A DNA stretch of 64,000 bases from a halophilic archaeon (GTDB taxonomy: Archaea; Halobacteriota; Halobacteria; Halobacteriales; Haladaptataceae). The stretch covers positions 124,001 through 188,000 of the forward strand of contig QNGA01000007.1 of NCBI GenBank assembly GCA_003298465.1. Reading direction: 5' to 3'. The notes beneath the pieces were generated by a model, which saw only the letters and a list, made by a program, of their open reading frames with translations, made no database searches and was not told the origin of the DNA. Shown one piece after another: positions 26,244-35,032 of this stretch (position 1 is the stretch's first letter; each line of letters opens with the position of its first letter). The translations under genes were made by a program, and so were the position numbers.

Positions 26244-26621
26244 ATGGAGTATCATACTGTACAGATCGATGAGGTTGAACCGACGCCAGACCGACCGTCT
26301 GAACATCGGTCTGTAAGCAACGCTGTCGGTATGGAGAAGATGGCGCTCAATTTTTATCGAGTTGAACCTGGGGAACAGCTACCGTTGGCCTATCACGTCC
26401 ACGATAAACAAGAGGAAGCGTTCGTTGTTCTCTCGGGGGCACTCCACGTTGAGACGCCGGAGAACATGTATATCGTGAGTGAAAACGCAGTGTTCGTGGC
26501 GGAACCGGAGAGTCCGCATCGGGCGTACAATCCGGCAGACAGCGAGAAGATGGTACGGGTGATGGCTGTTGGGGCACCGGCAGTTGATGACGTTCATCCC
26601 TATGAGCCTGAGAACGGATGA
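26244..26621 (+). CDS. Cupin-domain protein
   Basis: 125 residues from ATG 26244 (MEYHTVQIDEVEPTPDRPSE); an upstream start would add 17 residues with no family match. The two cupin motifs are present: VEPGEQLPLAYHVHDKQEEA (HxH...E, metal ligands) and a second motif, ENAVFVAEPESPHRAYN. It probably binds a divalent metal; the reaction is unknown. Divergent from the ABCE1-like gene, 178 bp apart. Confidence 0.8.
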   Translation: MEYHTVQIDEVEPTPDRPSEHRSVSNAVGMEKMALNFYRVEPGEQLPLAYHVHDKQEEAFVVLSGALHVETPENMYIVSENAVFVAEPESPHRAYNPADSEKMVRVMAVGAPAVDDVHPYEPENG

Positions 26622-26853
26622 GATCGACACGGCTGTTACCGGCTGACGGGGGGGGAGAGTCACGTCGAAGAAGGCAATCACTGCACTGGAGGTAGCGTTG
26701 CCGTTAGTGGGACCAACCGTTTTTGCCGCATCAGGTCAGCCGTAGTTACGATGGACTATTGATTCTGCTATCGTTAAACTGGTAGTTAGTCAGTGAACAG
26801 GATATGACTCGCGTAAAGCGCTAAGTATGTGCATCGTTTAGCAGAGGGGGACT
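26622..26853 (+). other. Intergenic, no gene seen
   Basis: 232 bp separating the cupin gene from the reductase fragment. It contains a GGGGGGGG run near 26648 and nothing recognisable. Confidence 0.3.
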
Positions 26854-27120
26854 ATGGGGGAAGTTGACCTGATAGTGGTCGGCAGGGGGTCAGGTCTTGA
26901 CGGTGCGTCTGTAGCCGCGAATCACGGACTCTGTGTGGCGGTTGTTGAAAAAGGACTGCTTGGGGGAATCTGCTTGAATCGAGGCTGCATTCCCTCGAAA
27001 ATGCTTATTCACCGTGTCGACCTGGTAAAACTGGCAGCCTCGATGGCAGCTAAATATGACTATATTACTATGCTGTCGGGAACTAAAAGATGCTTGTTAT
27101 TTGAGAGACCGTGTTTCTAA
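26854..27120 (+). pseudogene. N-terminal fragment of a dihydrolipoamide dehydrogenase-like flavoprotein
   Basis: Reads MGEVDLIVVGRGSGLDGASV, then VVEKGLLGGICLNRGCIPSK, which holds the FAD-binding GxGxxG region and the CxxxxC redox-active disulfide. Homology is lost after about residue 65 (LVKLAASMAAKYDY) and the frame ends at 27120. The remaining ~400 residues are absent. The following 180 bp are A+T-rich. Confidence 0.75.
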
Positions 27121-27300
27121 GTCCGATAAGAAAGAAGAAAAAGAAGATAGTTACCGGCCATTCGAGTTCTGTTGTATTTTCTATAGTTACGAATATTTCG
27201 TTAGGATTTTAATTTTCTATTGCCAATAATTTGAATGGATTGGCTATTCTTTCATCGGCGTTTTATAGGGGGAGTGCATTTGGTTAATTGGTGTTTTGAG

Positions 27301-29171
27301 ATGAGTGCTGGATCGGGGTTACTCCCCCTCGTAGTGACCATCTTAGGGCTCGGTGTCGCGGCCCAAGTATTAGCCGACCGGCTGCAGATTCCAAGCGTCC
27401 TCTTCCTCATTCTCGCTGGCATCGCTGTCGGTCCAGAAGGGTTCAATATGTCCGCTTAGAGTCATTTGGTGGCGCAGGCCCGCTTTCAGCAATTGTCGGT
27501 CTCAGCGTTGCAATCATCGTCTTCGAAGGCGCCTTCCATCTCAAACTCTCAAAACTGCGCCAGACCCCACGTGAAGCCGTCCGATTAATCACAATCGGCG
27601 CGGGCCTCACACTGCTTGGGACGGCTATTACCGTCCGGTTCGCACTCAATGTCTCATGGGAGCTATCATTTCTCGTCGGCTCACTCCTCATTGCAACCGG
27701 CCCGACAGTTATCACACCTATCTTGGATATCGTGCCGGTCCGAGATCGAGTGGCTGCAGCACTCGAAACAGAAGGTATCGTCAACGACGTGACTGCAGCA
27801 ATTCTCGCAATCGCAATTTTCGAGATGATCGTCACCAAGGGAGCACACCTGCAGGTGTTAGCTACCTCGTTCGTCTCCCGACTTGGAATTGGACTCTTTG
27901 TTGGTGTTCTTGCAGCTGGAATTCTTTGGTATCTCCTCAAGCATGTCGACCTCTCACGGTCGAATGCCGTTCGGAACTCGCGGCTGATCATTCTTATCGG
28001 CGCGCTCACCACCTATGGGATCGCGAATGGACTTGCTTCGGAGGCAGGTATCGCAGCAGTTGCGACTGCCGGCATTCTACTTGGGAACGCTGATCTTCCC
28101 TATGAAGAGGAGATTTCGGCATTCAAGGGCGATATCACGCTAATCGTTCTGTCGTTTGTCTTCATCTCACTGGCGACACTGCTCTCGTTCAGTGATCTTC
28201 TGGCTCTCGGTGTCGGCGGCATCGTCGTTGCCGTGGCTGTGATGGCGATCATTCGGCCAGCGGCAGTGCTGCTGTCTACGCACGGCGAGCGCTTCTCATT
28301 CCATGAACGGTTGTTCATGAGTGCGGTCGGTCCGCGAGGTATCATCCCGGCGAGCGTGGCAACACTCTTCGCGCTCGAACTCCGCTCGACGAATCCGACT
28401 GCAGCCACCGTTCTCGTCGGGACCGTGTTTCTGGTGATTCTGACAACGGTCGTACTCCAGGGTGGCTTCGCCCGCCATATCGCACAAACACTCAACGTAC
28501 TACCCATGCGCGCAATTATCGTTGGCAGTGGTCGCGTCGGTCGCGACCTCGCCAAACGGCTGGAGAATCGTGGAGAAAACGTCGTTCTCATCGAAAACGA
28601 CCAAGCAAAGGTTGAAACAGCACGAAATGCCGGCTTCACTGTCCATCATGACGATGGCGCTGATACAGACGTTCTTCGCGCTGCTGGCGCAGAGAATGCG
28701 AAAATCATTGCTGCAGCGACTGGTGACGACGATGCGAACTTGCTCGTTGCCCAGTTGGCGAACTCGAAGTTCGATGTCGAGACAGTCATTGCGCGAGTGA
28801 ACACGCCTGGGAACACGGAAGCGTTCGAAGAATTAGGTGTCCAAGCAATTTCGGCCAATGCATCGGTTGCACATGCGATGGACAACGCAATCGAACGGCC
28901 GGCGCTCTCAGAATGGATGACCGAACTCGGACGGAGCGGCGACGTTCAAGAGATCGAAGTAACGGCGGATAGCCTCATCGGAAAGTCTATTAGCGATCTC
29001 GATCAGGATCTCCCGGATGGCGTCTTGATCGCGCTGGTCAGTCGCGACGGCGATTCCCAACTTCCCGAGTCAGATTTCACTCTTCAAAAAGGAGATCATC
29101 TGACATTCGTCGGGCGTCAAGAGGCAGTCCATAAGGCGCTTGAACAGTGTCATCCCGAACTCGCCGCCTGA
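27301..29171 (+). pseudogene. CPA1-type cation:proton antiporter with TrkA domain, single frameshift
   Basis: Frame 1 from ATG 27301 (MSAGSGLLPLVVTILGLGVA) ends at TAG 27457-27459 after GPEGFNMSA. The next frame carries on RLESFGGAGPLSAIVGLSVA and stays open to 29171. It contains the antiporter core (LIATGPTVITPILDIVP; ALETEGIVNDVTAAI with the ND pair; GPRGIIPASVATLFALEL) and a TrkA-N domain (AIIVGSGRVGRDLAKRLENR) plus TrkA-C. About 620 residues if restored. One indel near 27450 separates the parts. Na+/H+ or K+/H+ exchange is the family role. Either a recent pseudogene, a sequencing error, or a start at a GTG/TTG within frame 2. Confidence 0.75.
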
Positions 29172-29461
29172 GAGCGTTCAGTTTTACGGAGTAGCGGATA
29201 TCAGTGGAGATGACTCAGGAGATTCCATGCGGCTTATCTAGTCAATGGCGCGGATTCTGCTTGCTCTGGCGGATAGGAGAGAAATACCGCAGAGCGTCCG
29301 TGGTAGGCTATTTACTGGCATTCTAGCGCTCCAGTATGCTTCGGTGAAGCCACACGACGAGGGCTGCTTCCAGCCACTATATATGGGGGTGACGTAACGA
29401 TTCTCAGCCAATTCCGATAGCGAGATGGAATGCGTTGCTGGATGAGGGGCGTGGATTCGTG
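29172..29461 (+). other. Intergenic; right part belongs to the duplicated TRAM unit
   Basis: From ~29418 the sequence (GCGAGATGGAATGCGTTGCT) is the duplicated copy of 16096 onward. The rest holds nothing recognisable. Confidence 0.4.
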
Positions 29462-29500
29462 TGAATCGGTGGACTCAAGGTACTGTTAGTGGTGTGAAAA
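29462..29500 (+). promoter_or_regulatory. Conserved leader of TRAM paralogue 3
   Basis: TGAATCGGTGGACTCAAGG then TACTGTTAG, nearly identical to 16139-16166. The site TGTGAAAAATGGAGCGA has CGA where paralogue 2 has TGA, so the short upstream frame becomes the start of the protein. Confidence 0.5.
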
Positions 29501-29950
29501 ATGGAGCGAGACATCACTATAGAGATCGACAACGAATTGCTCTGTTTGTTTAGTTCAGATATCGACGAACAGGACGATGACTACACGATCACGATCCCGG
29601 AACGTGAGCTCGAAAAAGGAGACGTCGACGACGATGGCGTGTATCGCGTTGCGGTACTCCGGTCGAACACAGCAGCCGACAGCCGTGATCAGGGCACACA
29701 CGAATCACAGCCAGAGACTGACAGTGACCCTGGGCCGCCGGTCGATGCTGGTGACCGCCGAATGGTCGAGATTGAAGATATTGGCAGTCAAGGCGACGGC
29801 ATTGCACGGGTTGAGCGGGGCTACGTGATTATTGTCCCTGGGACCGAGCAGGATGACCAGGTTACCGTCGAGATCACTAAAGTCAAACCAAACGTGGCGT
29901 TCGGCGAGGTTGTCGAACAGACCGTCGAAGAACAAGCAGTCGCCGGATAA
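29501..29950 (+). CDS. TRAM-domain protein, paralogue 3 of 4, with a shifted start
   Basis: 149 residues, MERDITIEIDNELLCLFSSD. The ATG used by the paralogues is ATA here (29519-29521). Translation is rescued by an upstream ATG six codons earlier, opened by loss of the TGA that follows it in paralogue 2. The TRAM barrel (VEIEDIGSQGDGIARVERGY, VIIVPGTEQ, VTVEITKVKPNVAFGEVVE) is intact. Tail-to-tail with a broken copy of the winged-helix-like gene. Otherwise as for the other TRAM paralogues. Confidence 0.8.
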   Translation: MERDITIEIDNELLCLFSSDIDEQDDDYTITIPERELEKGDVDDDGVYRVAVLRSNTAADSRDQGTHESQPETDSDPGPPVDAGDRRMVEIEDIGSQGDGIARVERGYVIIVPGTEQDDQVTVEITKVKPNVAFGEVVEQTVEEQAVAG

Positions 29951-29962
29951 ACTCTCCCGGCC

Positions 29963-30137
29963 TACTCGTTCGCTTGTGCCACTCGGTGAGCCGGAGCTCG
30001 CCGTCGACGTCGGAGAGATGCCCGCGGAGCAGCAGGCGTTCGATGGTGTCATCAGTCGTTGGTTGGCTGAGGTCTTCTTCCTCGGCGAGACTATGATAGG
30101 CACGCTCGTAGCTGAAACTCTCGGTTACATAAATATC
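29963..30137 (-). pseudogene. Small winged-helix-like family, copy 2 (broken)
   Basis: Reads ESFSYERAYHSLAEEEDLSQ, then PTTDDTIERLLLRGHLSDVD and GELRLTEW, after which one missing base compared with 16639-16887 shifts the frame. No start codon lies just upstream in frame, and the N-terminal third is replaced by unrelated sequence. It was duplicated together with TRAM paralogue 3. Confidence 0.65.
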
Positions 30138-30197
30138 CACAGGAAGATTCGAACGAGCGTCCACAGCATTATCTCTCTCAGACCCGTGTACGGTCGT

Positions 30198-30584
30198 ATG
30201 GGAGACACGAAAACGGGACGAAATAAGCGGGCTCGTGATGCAGAGAACCGGCAGTGAGAGCGAGAACTCGAAGAAGCACGCGACCGGGGCGACGAATCTG
30301 AGCCACCACGTGATGTACCTGACACTGCAAACAAGGCCCGCCGCGAGGCAAACGACAATCAGGATATGCCTCGTGAGTGTCATCGGCGCAACTGCATTGA
30401 ATTGGCTGAATTCGTTGTTCTTGAACGCTACTAGGAAGAAACCGGGCATGGCGCCGTCGAAGCAGAAGTCGTCTTATGTCAGGAACACACTGCTGAAGAG
30501 AGTCCCACGAATCTCGATGACGCCTATCCGGACTACGTATTTCGTGTCGAGCCATTACCGGAACGAGAGAACACAACAGCCTAA
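30198..30584 (+). pseudogene. Charged haloarchaeal protein with two nonsense codons
   Basis: From ATG 30198: MGDTKTGRNKRARDAENRQ, TGA (30255-30257), ERELEEARDRGDESEPPRDV, CHRRNCIELAEFVVLERY, TAG (30432-30434), EETGHGAVEAEVVLCQEHTA and on to TAA 30582-30584. The frame is otherwise uninterrupted over 128 codons. Both stops are one C-to-T (or G-to-A) change from a sense codon. The basic/acidic N-terminus and CxxxxC pair suggest a small zinc-binding or nucleic-acid-associated protein; function unknown. Confidence 0.6.
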
Positions 30585-30752
30585 CCCCTCTCGACCATGA
30601 TTGCGACAGTTATGGCGCACAGTTGAAAAGAGAATACAATTACCACTGACGACGTCGCTTAGCGCTAGCCTCAACCAGCAAATCAAGTGACTGTGAGACA
30701 GACGTCGGTGACTTCTCAATACTTATCCCTCTCGCTGACCAGATGGTATAAT

Positions 30753-30827
30753 AGCGGAATAGGATAGCTCGGAGATTCCGCTAGGCTCATGACCTAGAGA
30801 ACGGTGGTTCAAATCCACCTTCCGCTA
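30753..30827 (+). tRNA. Initiator-like tRNA-Met (anticodon CAT)
   Basis: Acceptor AGCGGAA/TTCCGCT with the A1:U72 pair that marks archaeal initiators, TA, D-arm GGATAGCTCGGAGATTCC, anticodon arm CTAGG-CTCATGA-CCTAG (anticodon CAT at 30788-30790), variable AGAAC, T-arm GGTGG-TTCAAAT-CCACC, discriminator A. The three consecutive G:C pairs of true initiators in the anticodon stem are reduced to two (AGG/CCT). It has no intron, whereas haloarchaeal elongator tRNA-Met genes often do. A TATA-like ACTTATCC lies ~30 bases upstream. Confidence 0.9.
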
Positions 30828-30888
30828 CTTCCGCCGGAGCGAAGGAACAACACTGTGTCCAGGGAAGAATTTCTCCTTGTAAGTACGC

Positions 30889-31242
30889 TCACTCAGGAGC
30901 GTAATCGTCGTGTATTCGGTCCATCCGTGCCGCCATTACGAAGTCCGTCTTATGGAGCCCGTCGATTTTGTGCGTCCACATCTCGACTTCGACTTCACCC
31001 CATTGAAGATGAATATCTGGATGATGCCATTCTTTCTCAGCAAGTTCACCGATCTCATAGGTGAACTCGAGTGCGTCACGGAAATCCTCAAATGCGTACG
31101 TGCCGTCGAGATGATGCTCATCGACGACCTCCCAGACGTCATCATCAAGTTCAGCAAGATAGTCAGCGTACTCGGCGTCGGAAAGCGGTTCATCCTCGGA
31201 TGTACACGCTTGACATGCTTGGTCGGCAAGATGCGATGCCAT
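30889..31242 (-). CDS. phhB: Pterin-4a-carbinolamine dehydratase
   Basis: 117 residues. An N-terminal acidic lead with [13 protein letters not shown] is followed by the PCD fold: [60 protein letters not shown]. The catalytic His pair (HHPD) and the later TH are present. The enzyme dehydrates 4a-hydroxytetrahydropterin during pterin recycling; in archaea it may act in other pterin reactions. No aromatic hydroxylase gene is in the window. Single gene just past the tRNA-Met. Confidence 0.88.
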   Translation of the reverse strand: MASHLADQACQACTSEDEPLSDAEYADYLAELDDDVWEVVDEHHLDGTYAFEDFRDALEFTYEIGELAEKEWHHPDIHLQWGEVEVEMWTHKIDGLHKTDFVMAARMDRIHDDYAPE

Positions 31243-31740
31243 ATGTCGCGATAGAGCCGCGTCCCGCTTATATGTTCAGCAAGACAGCTCTATGATCTAT
31301 CTAGCTGGGTAGTCGTCTGGGGTGTGAACGAGCGGCGATATGAGCGATATCTCTTGTCGATCAGTCAAAGATGGTTCTTGAGGAACCACCCCAGTGGTAT
31401 CCAATGCCTGTTGAGAGCTGTGTCGAGCGTGGATTGCCATGGCGGGCACACTCGGCATCGGCGCTAGGTGAGTGCTATGGAAAAGCCTGATTATCAATCG
31501 GAAAGATCGAAAATCAAAAAATCGTATGATTGCTGCTCTCTCCGCTGTAAACTGGGTAGTATGAATATAGCAATAGATAGCCTGCAAGGACCGAGTCTGC
31601 ACTGGAAGAGCACGCAGATATCGGAGGTACTGGTATGGTCGGACGACACTTGACGGAGTATTGTGACATCGGACACGTCGAAAAGCGACAATGGTCGTCG
31701 GTCTACAGTCGATCCAACAGCGGGAGACGTCGCTCGGTGG
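31243..31740. other. Gene-free stretch
   Basis: 498 bp with no supportable gene on either strand; open frames here lack acidic composition and motifs. Confidence 0.35.
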
Positions 31741-31938
31741 TTATGCGTTATTCATGCGCTGAGTGGTTGTCTCGCCGCAGCTGAGACACGTGGCAACTCA
31801 GTAGGGCTCACGTGAAAACTGGGCGTTCTCGTCGTCGTCACTCTCGGTTTGAATCTTGATCTCGACGTCGTGCGGCGTTGCAATTGCACAGTTCTCGCAC
31901 GCTTCTTCGACGTCGCCAGTCGCTGTTTCAACAGACAT
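31741..31938 (-). pseudogene. DUF7835-like zinc-ribbon protein with a nonsense codon
   Basis: 66 codons from ATG 31938: MSVETATGDVEEACENCAIA, TPHDVEIKIQTESDDDENAQ, FSREPY, TGA (31798-31800), VATCLSCGETTTQRMNNA, TAA. The intact paralogue at 62835-63035 has Arg (REPYR) at the stop position, so a CGA-to-TGA change broke it. The two CxxC knuckles flank the stop, so a truncated product could not bind zinc. Confidence 0.75.
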
Positions 31939-32295
31939 GGTGGATCACTGTAGTTCTGCAATCACAGCCGCGGGGAGACATCACCGCATCTCGCCGCTCT
32001 GTAGATTTACTGTGTCCCTCCAGGGTTCCATATCTCGTGTGGTTTTTTTTCACAATCCTGATTTAGACACTGAGGGTATATGTATTATCTCCAGAAAGAC
32101 CCCGCGTCAATTTCGTGTTTGCCAGCCTATCTCATTCAGCCTGACCGGCCAAGAATCAATCAGTGGCGTCAGATGCTCGCAGCAGTGGCAGCCAACGTGA
32201 TCGTTCTACGCCAACTCCAACTATACGTCTATTGAGGGCCAGAGAATGATCATGACATCCCGGCTACTGGTCATCGACTTTTGTCTTGGTGATCG
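31939..32295. other. Gene-free stretch
   Basis: No gene supported. A GGTTTTTTTTC run at 32040-32050 could end a transcript on the plus strand. Confidence 0.3.
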
Positions 32296-32514
32296 TTACG
32301 ACTCGGAGAGACAAAGTTCGCCGTCAACCTCGTAGAGATGACCCCGCAATAGTAGCCGTTGGATGGTGTCATTAGCCGCGGGTTGGCTGAGGTCTTCTTC
32401 CTCGGCAAGGATAGTATAGGCTCGATTGTAGCTGAATATCTCGTTTTCTGAGAGTGGCAGAATTAGCATACAAGATGCAGAGAATGTATTCAGTAGATTC
32501 TTATCGGCAGACAA
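32296..32514 (-). CDS. Small winged-helix-like protein, family copy 3
   Basis: 72 residues. The core IFSYNRAYTILAEEEDLSQP, AANDTIQRLLLRGHLYEVDG and ELCLSES is well conserved with the copies at 16639 and 34419. The N-terminus (MSADKNLLNTFSASCMLILP) differs and may be foreign; an internal ATG could give a 57-residue product. It starts 20 bp from the stop of the LEA14-like gene, in the same direction. A DNA-binding role is inferred from the predicted fold. Confidence 0.55.
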   Translation of the reverse strand: MSADKNLLNTFSASCMLILPLSENEIFSYNRAYTILAEEEDLSQPAANDTIQRLLLRGHLYEVDGELCLSES

Positions 32515-32534
32515 GGCGGATGTCGAAGGTCATA

Positions 32535-33572
32535 TCAGACTGCTATGGAGTTCGGCTCATCGGTAGTACCGACCGACGGGGCCTTTGTGACCGTCGAGGG
32601 AGCCGTGGAATTGATAGCCGCCGGCTGCGAACTGTTCTCGGCCGGACCGCCGAGAAGGTGCGTGCTGAAAGTACGGTTGTACGAAAGCGCCGTCAGTGGC
32701 AGTCGCACCTTGTTTCCATTGACTGAGACCGTGGCGTTAAACGTGATAGTGAACTCAGAGGTGCCGCCGTTCCGACGGTGGCTCACCCACCATTCGTCGA
32801 GCTTCTGATTGTCGATCACTGCGTGGGCGTTGATTGTCTCAGTACTCTTCGACGGGATGATCGTCTGATTGCCAGCCTGTCCGTGTCCCACGACGATGCC
32901 GTTCATCCGGATGGTGTAGGTCAGGTTCGTTATCGGGAGTGGGACAGGTAGTGGATTCGTGACCGTTGCCGAGGCATTGATAGGGGTGCGCTCGACGGTG
33001 GCGTTGCCCCACTGGGCCTGGGTCTCGTTCACGTACAGGACCGTCCGGTTGAGGGCGTGGAGCTCCTGAGTACGGTTGACGTTGAGCGGCTTGAGCAGAT
33101 TCGTCTGCACCGTCCGCTTCCGCGTAAGCGATGCGGCGCCAAAGTGCATCCCGATGAACGCTGTCTCGACCGTGGGATTCACCGTCACTGTCGTGGTTTC
33201 GTTGTTGTTCACGTGGCTCGCCCACCAGCGGGGGATATCGGAGTTATTGAGCCAGGTCGAGATCTCGACGACGTTCCGACGCCCGGAGAGCTCCACGGAT
33301 CCCTTCTGTCCGTCGGCGACCTTGATGTCGTTCAGCGAGACGGTGTACTCGACGTTGAGGGTGGCGTCAGCAAGCTTAACGATACGCGGATTGTCGACGG
33401 TGATTCGCGTCTGGATCTCAGTTCGCTCCTGCGTAACTGTGCCCCAGTCGCTCTCGACGCGGTCGATCTGGGGGCGGTCCAGTGCGACCGCGCCGCCTCC
33501 GGCAACCGCGATGATAAGGATGAGGACCGCGAGGACGGCGGCAATCTTGGTGATACTTGATTTGAAGGCCAC
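32535..33572 (-). CDS. LEA14-type (WHy domain) membrane-anchored protein, two repeats
   Basis: 345 residues. One N-terminal hydrophobic segment (VLAVLILIIAVAGGGAVAL) is followed by two LEA14/WHy domains (about residues 38-150 and 175-310). Each has a TRITVDNPRIVKLADATLNV-type strand pair (second copy ASATVTNPLPVPLPITNLTY), then a GxGxAGN/DGQKGSVE strand and a WW(A/V)SH motif. Many N-x-T/S sequons point to an exterior location. WHy proteins are linked to desiccation and water stress. Single gene, no partner identified. Confidence 0.8.
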   Translation of the reverse strand: MAFKSSITKIAAVLAVLILIIAVAGGGAVALDRPQIDRVESDWGTVTQERTEIQTRITVDNPRIVKLADATLNVEYTVSLNDIKVADGQKGSVELSGRRNVVEISTWLNNSDIPRWWASHVNNNETTTVTVNPTVETAFIGMHFGAASLTRKRTVQTNLLKPLNVNRTQELHALNRTVLYVNETQAQWGNATVERTPINASATVTNPLPVPLPITNLTYTIRMNGIVVGHGQAGNQTIIPSKSTETINAHAVIDNQKLDEWWVSHRRNGGTSEFTITFNATVSVNGNKVRLPLTALSYNRTFSTHLLGGPAENSSQPAAINSTAPSTVTKAPSVGTTDEPNSIAV

Positions 33573-33892
33573 ATGTCCTACTACGTCTTTACACCGAAGT
33601 GAGTGCTGGCTTCGCTTTCAAAACGTCTACATGGCCGCCGCGACCCGTCGACAGCCGGTACGACCGGCAACCAAATCCGGTCGAGTCCCACTCTCCACGA
33701 AGACGCAAGGGAGTGGTGCCGATGGTCACAACGATATGGATTACCGAAATTGATCAGACGGTGGCGATGATGCTGCATACAGGCCCTCTGTTCAGCACCG
33801 GAGCTATGCCCTGTCACTACAAGACGATATCAACAACTCAGCTGATTCTCTGGAGGACAAACAAACCAACTCAAACTCGTTAATCTTGGAGG
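33573..33892. other. Intergenic, no gene seen
   Basis: 320 bp upstream of the LEA14-like gene; presumably holds its promoter. No repeat recognised. Confidence 0.3.
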
Positions 33893-34262
33893 TTCGCTAC
33901 TCCGGTTTGGTGATGTGGGCTGGCCGCGGTCGTCCCAGTCGTCAGGATCAAACTCGATGTTTTTCGCCCAGAAGGTTCGGATTTCCATCTACTTTTTTGG
34001 GGCTTCCCTTTGAGGGTTGGAATGCCCATGGCGGGATACCTGGACTACGGTCTTTTCAATCCGCAATGACATCACCGTGCGAGGATTGTGCGTCGGAGAC
34101 GATGTTTCTATCCCGATCCTTGTCGCGAAGCTGGGCGACTTTCTTCAGGCCCATCTATTCGCCAGTAACTCGAGCACCGTTGTAGAGTCGTTCTTCGACG
34201 ACTTCGAGTACTTCCTCGTAGGTGGCGTCGTCGGGAATGTCGACGGATGGAGAGACCATCAT
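33893..34262 (-). pseudogene. Conserved haloarchaeal gene, copy 2, several nonsense codons
   Basis: Second copy of the 19448-19808 gene: MMVSPSVDIPDDATYEEVLE, YNGARVTGE, TAG (34155-34157, Trp in copy 1), MGLKKVAQLRDKDRDRNIVS, then TGA near 34056-34058 and decayed sequence. It keeps the ATG start lost in copy 1, and its lesions are different, so the two decayed independently. Confidence 0.6.
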
Positions 34263-34418
34263 TCATTCATTCATACTCAATCGACTATGGAATAGATCTG
34301 GCTGAAGATGATCCCCACCGGATTTCCGCTGCATTCTTCATAGTTCGAGGCGGAGATCGGCCAGCCGATACGGTCGCAACCTAGAACCCCGACCAATGGT
34401 CATCGGAGTGATTGTCGA

Positions 34419-34646
34419 TTACGGCTCGGTGAGCCGAAGCTCACCCTCAACCTCGTAGAGATATCCGCGCATTAGCAACCGTTCGAGAATATCGTCAGCG
34501 GCTGGTTGACTCAGATCTTCTGCTTCAGCGAGGATCGTATAGGCGTGTTCGTAGCTGAAACTGTCGTTGTGCGGCGCGGCAGAGATGAGTGCTTCAAGCG
34601 CGTCTTGGGCGAGTGGTGACAACGACGGTTCACCGTCCGAGACCAT
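34419..34646 (-). CDS. Small winged-helix-like protein, family copy 4
   Basis: 75 residues, MVSDGEPSLSPLAQDALEAL, then DSFSYEHAYTILAEAEDLSQ, PAADDILERLLMRGYLYEVE and GELRLTEP. This is the shortest complete copy and likely defines the family: an N-terminal helix, two helices with a conserved LSQP turn, then a recognition-helix/wing unit. No TRAM gene is adjacent. Function unknown; DNA binding inferred. Confidence 0.65.
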   Translation of the reverse strand: MVSDGEPSLSPLAQDALEALISAAPHNDSFSYEHAYTILAEAEDLSQPAADDILERLLMRGYLYEVEGELRLTEP

Positions 34647-35032
34647 AATATGCCTAGATGGGCGAAGCCAACGGGTAAACCCTCGGTCATAGTCAGTTTT
34701 CGCGAGGATAAGGGAATCAGAACCAGACGATATGTCATGCTGAGCTTGGGGTTGGCGACGACAGTGTCGTCTGGTATGCTACGGCGACTGCATTCTACTG
34801 TTTGAATCCGGTGGTAAAAGACGTGAGCCAACCAGAGCAAAAGTGAAACTGCGCCCTGAACAGCGTTCGACGGTGGTCGAGAAGTCAAAGACAACGTAGA
34901 TCCCTCGGTAGTTGGTATGATATACTAACCATAGTATCGTATTAGTGAATCATTCGATAGTAACCGAAGTAGTCGAAATACAAAGCCTGCGTGGACGACC
35001 AAGAGACACCGGATTTCCTGAGCTTTCCCCAG
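34647..35032. repeat. Gene-free stretch with the 19-nt palindrome at 34911-34929
   Basis: GTTGGTATGATATACTAAC at 34911-34929. About 80 bp to its right, CACCGGATTTCCTGAGCTTTC repeats the string at ~19860. No gene. Confidence 0.5.
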
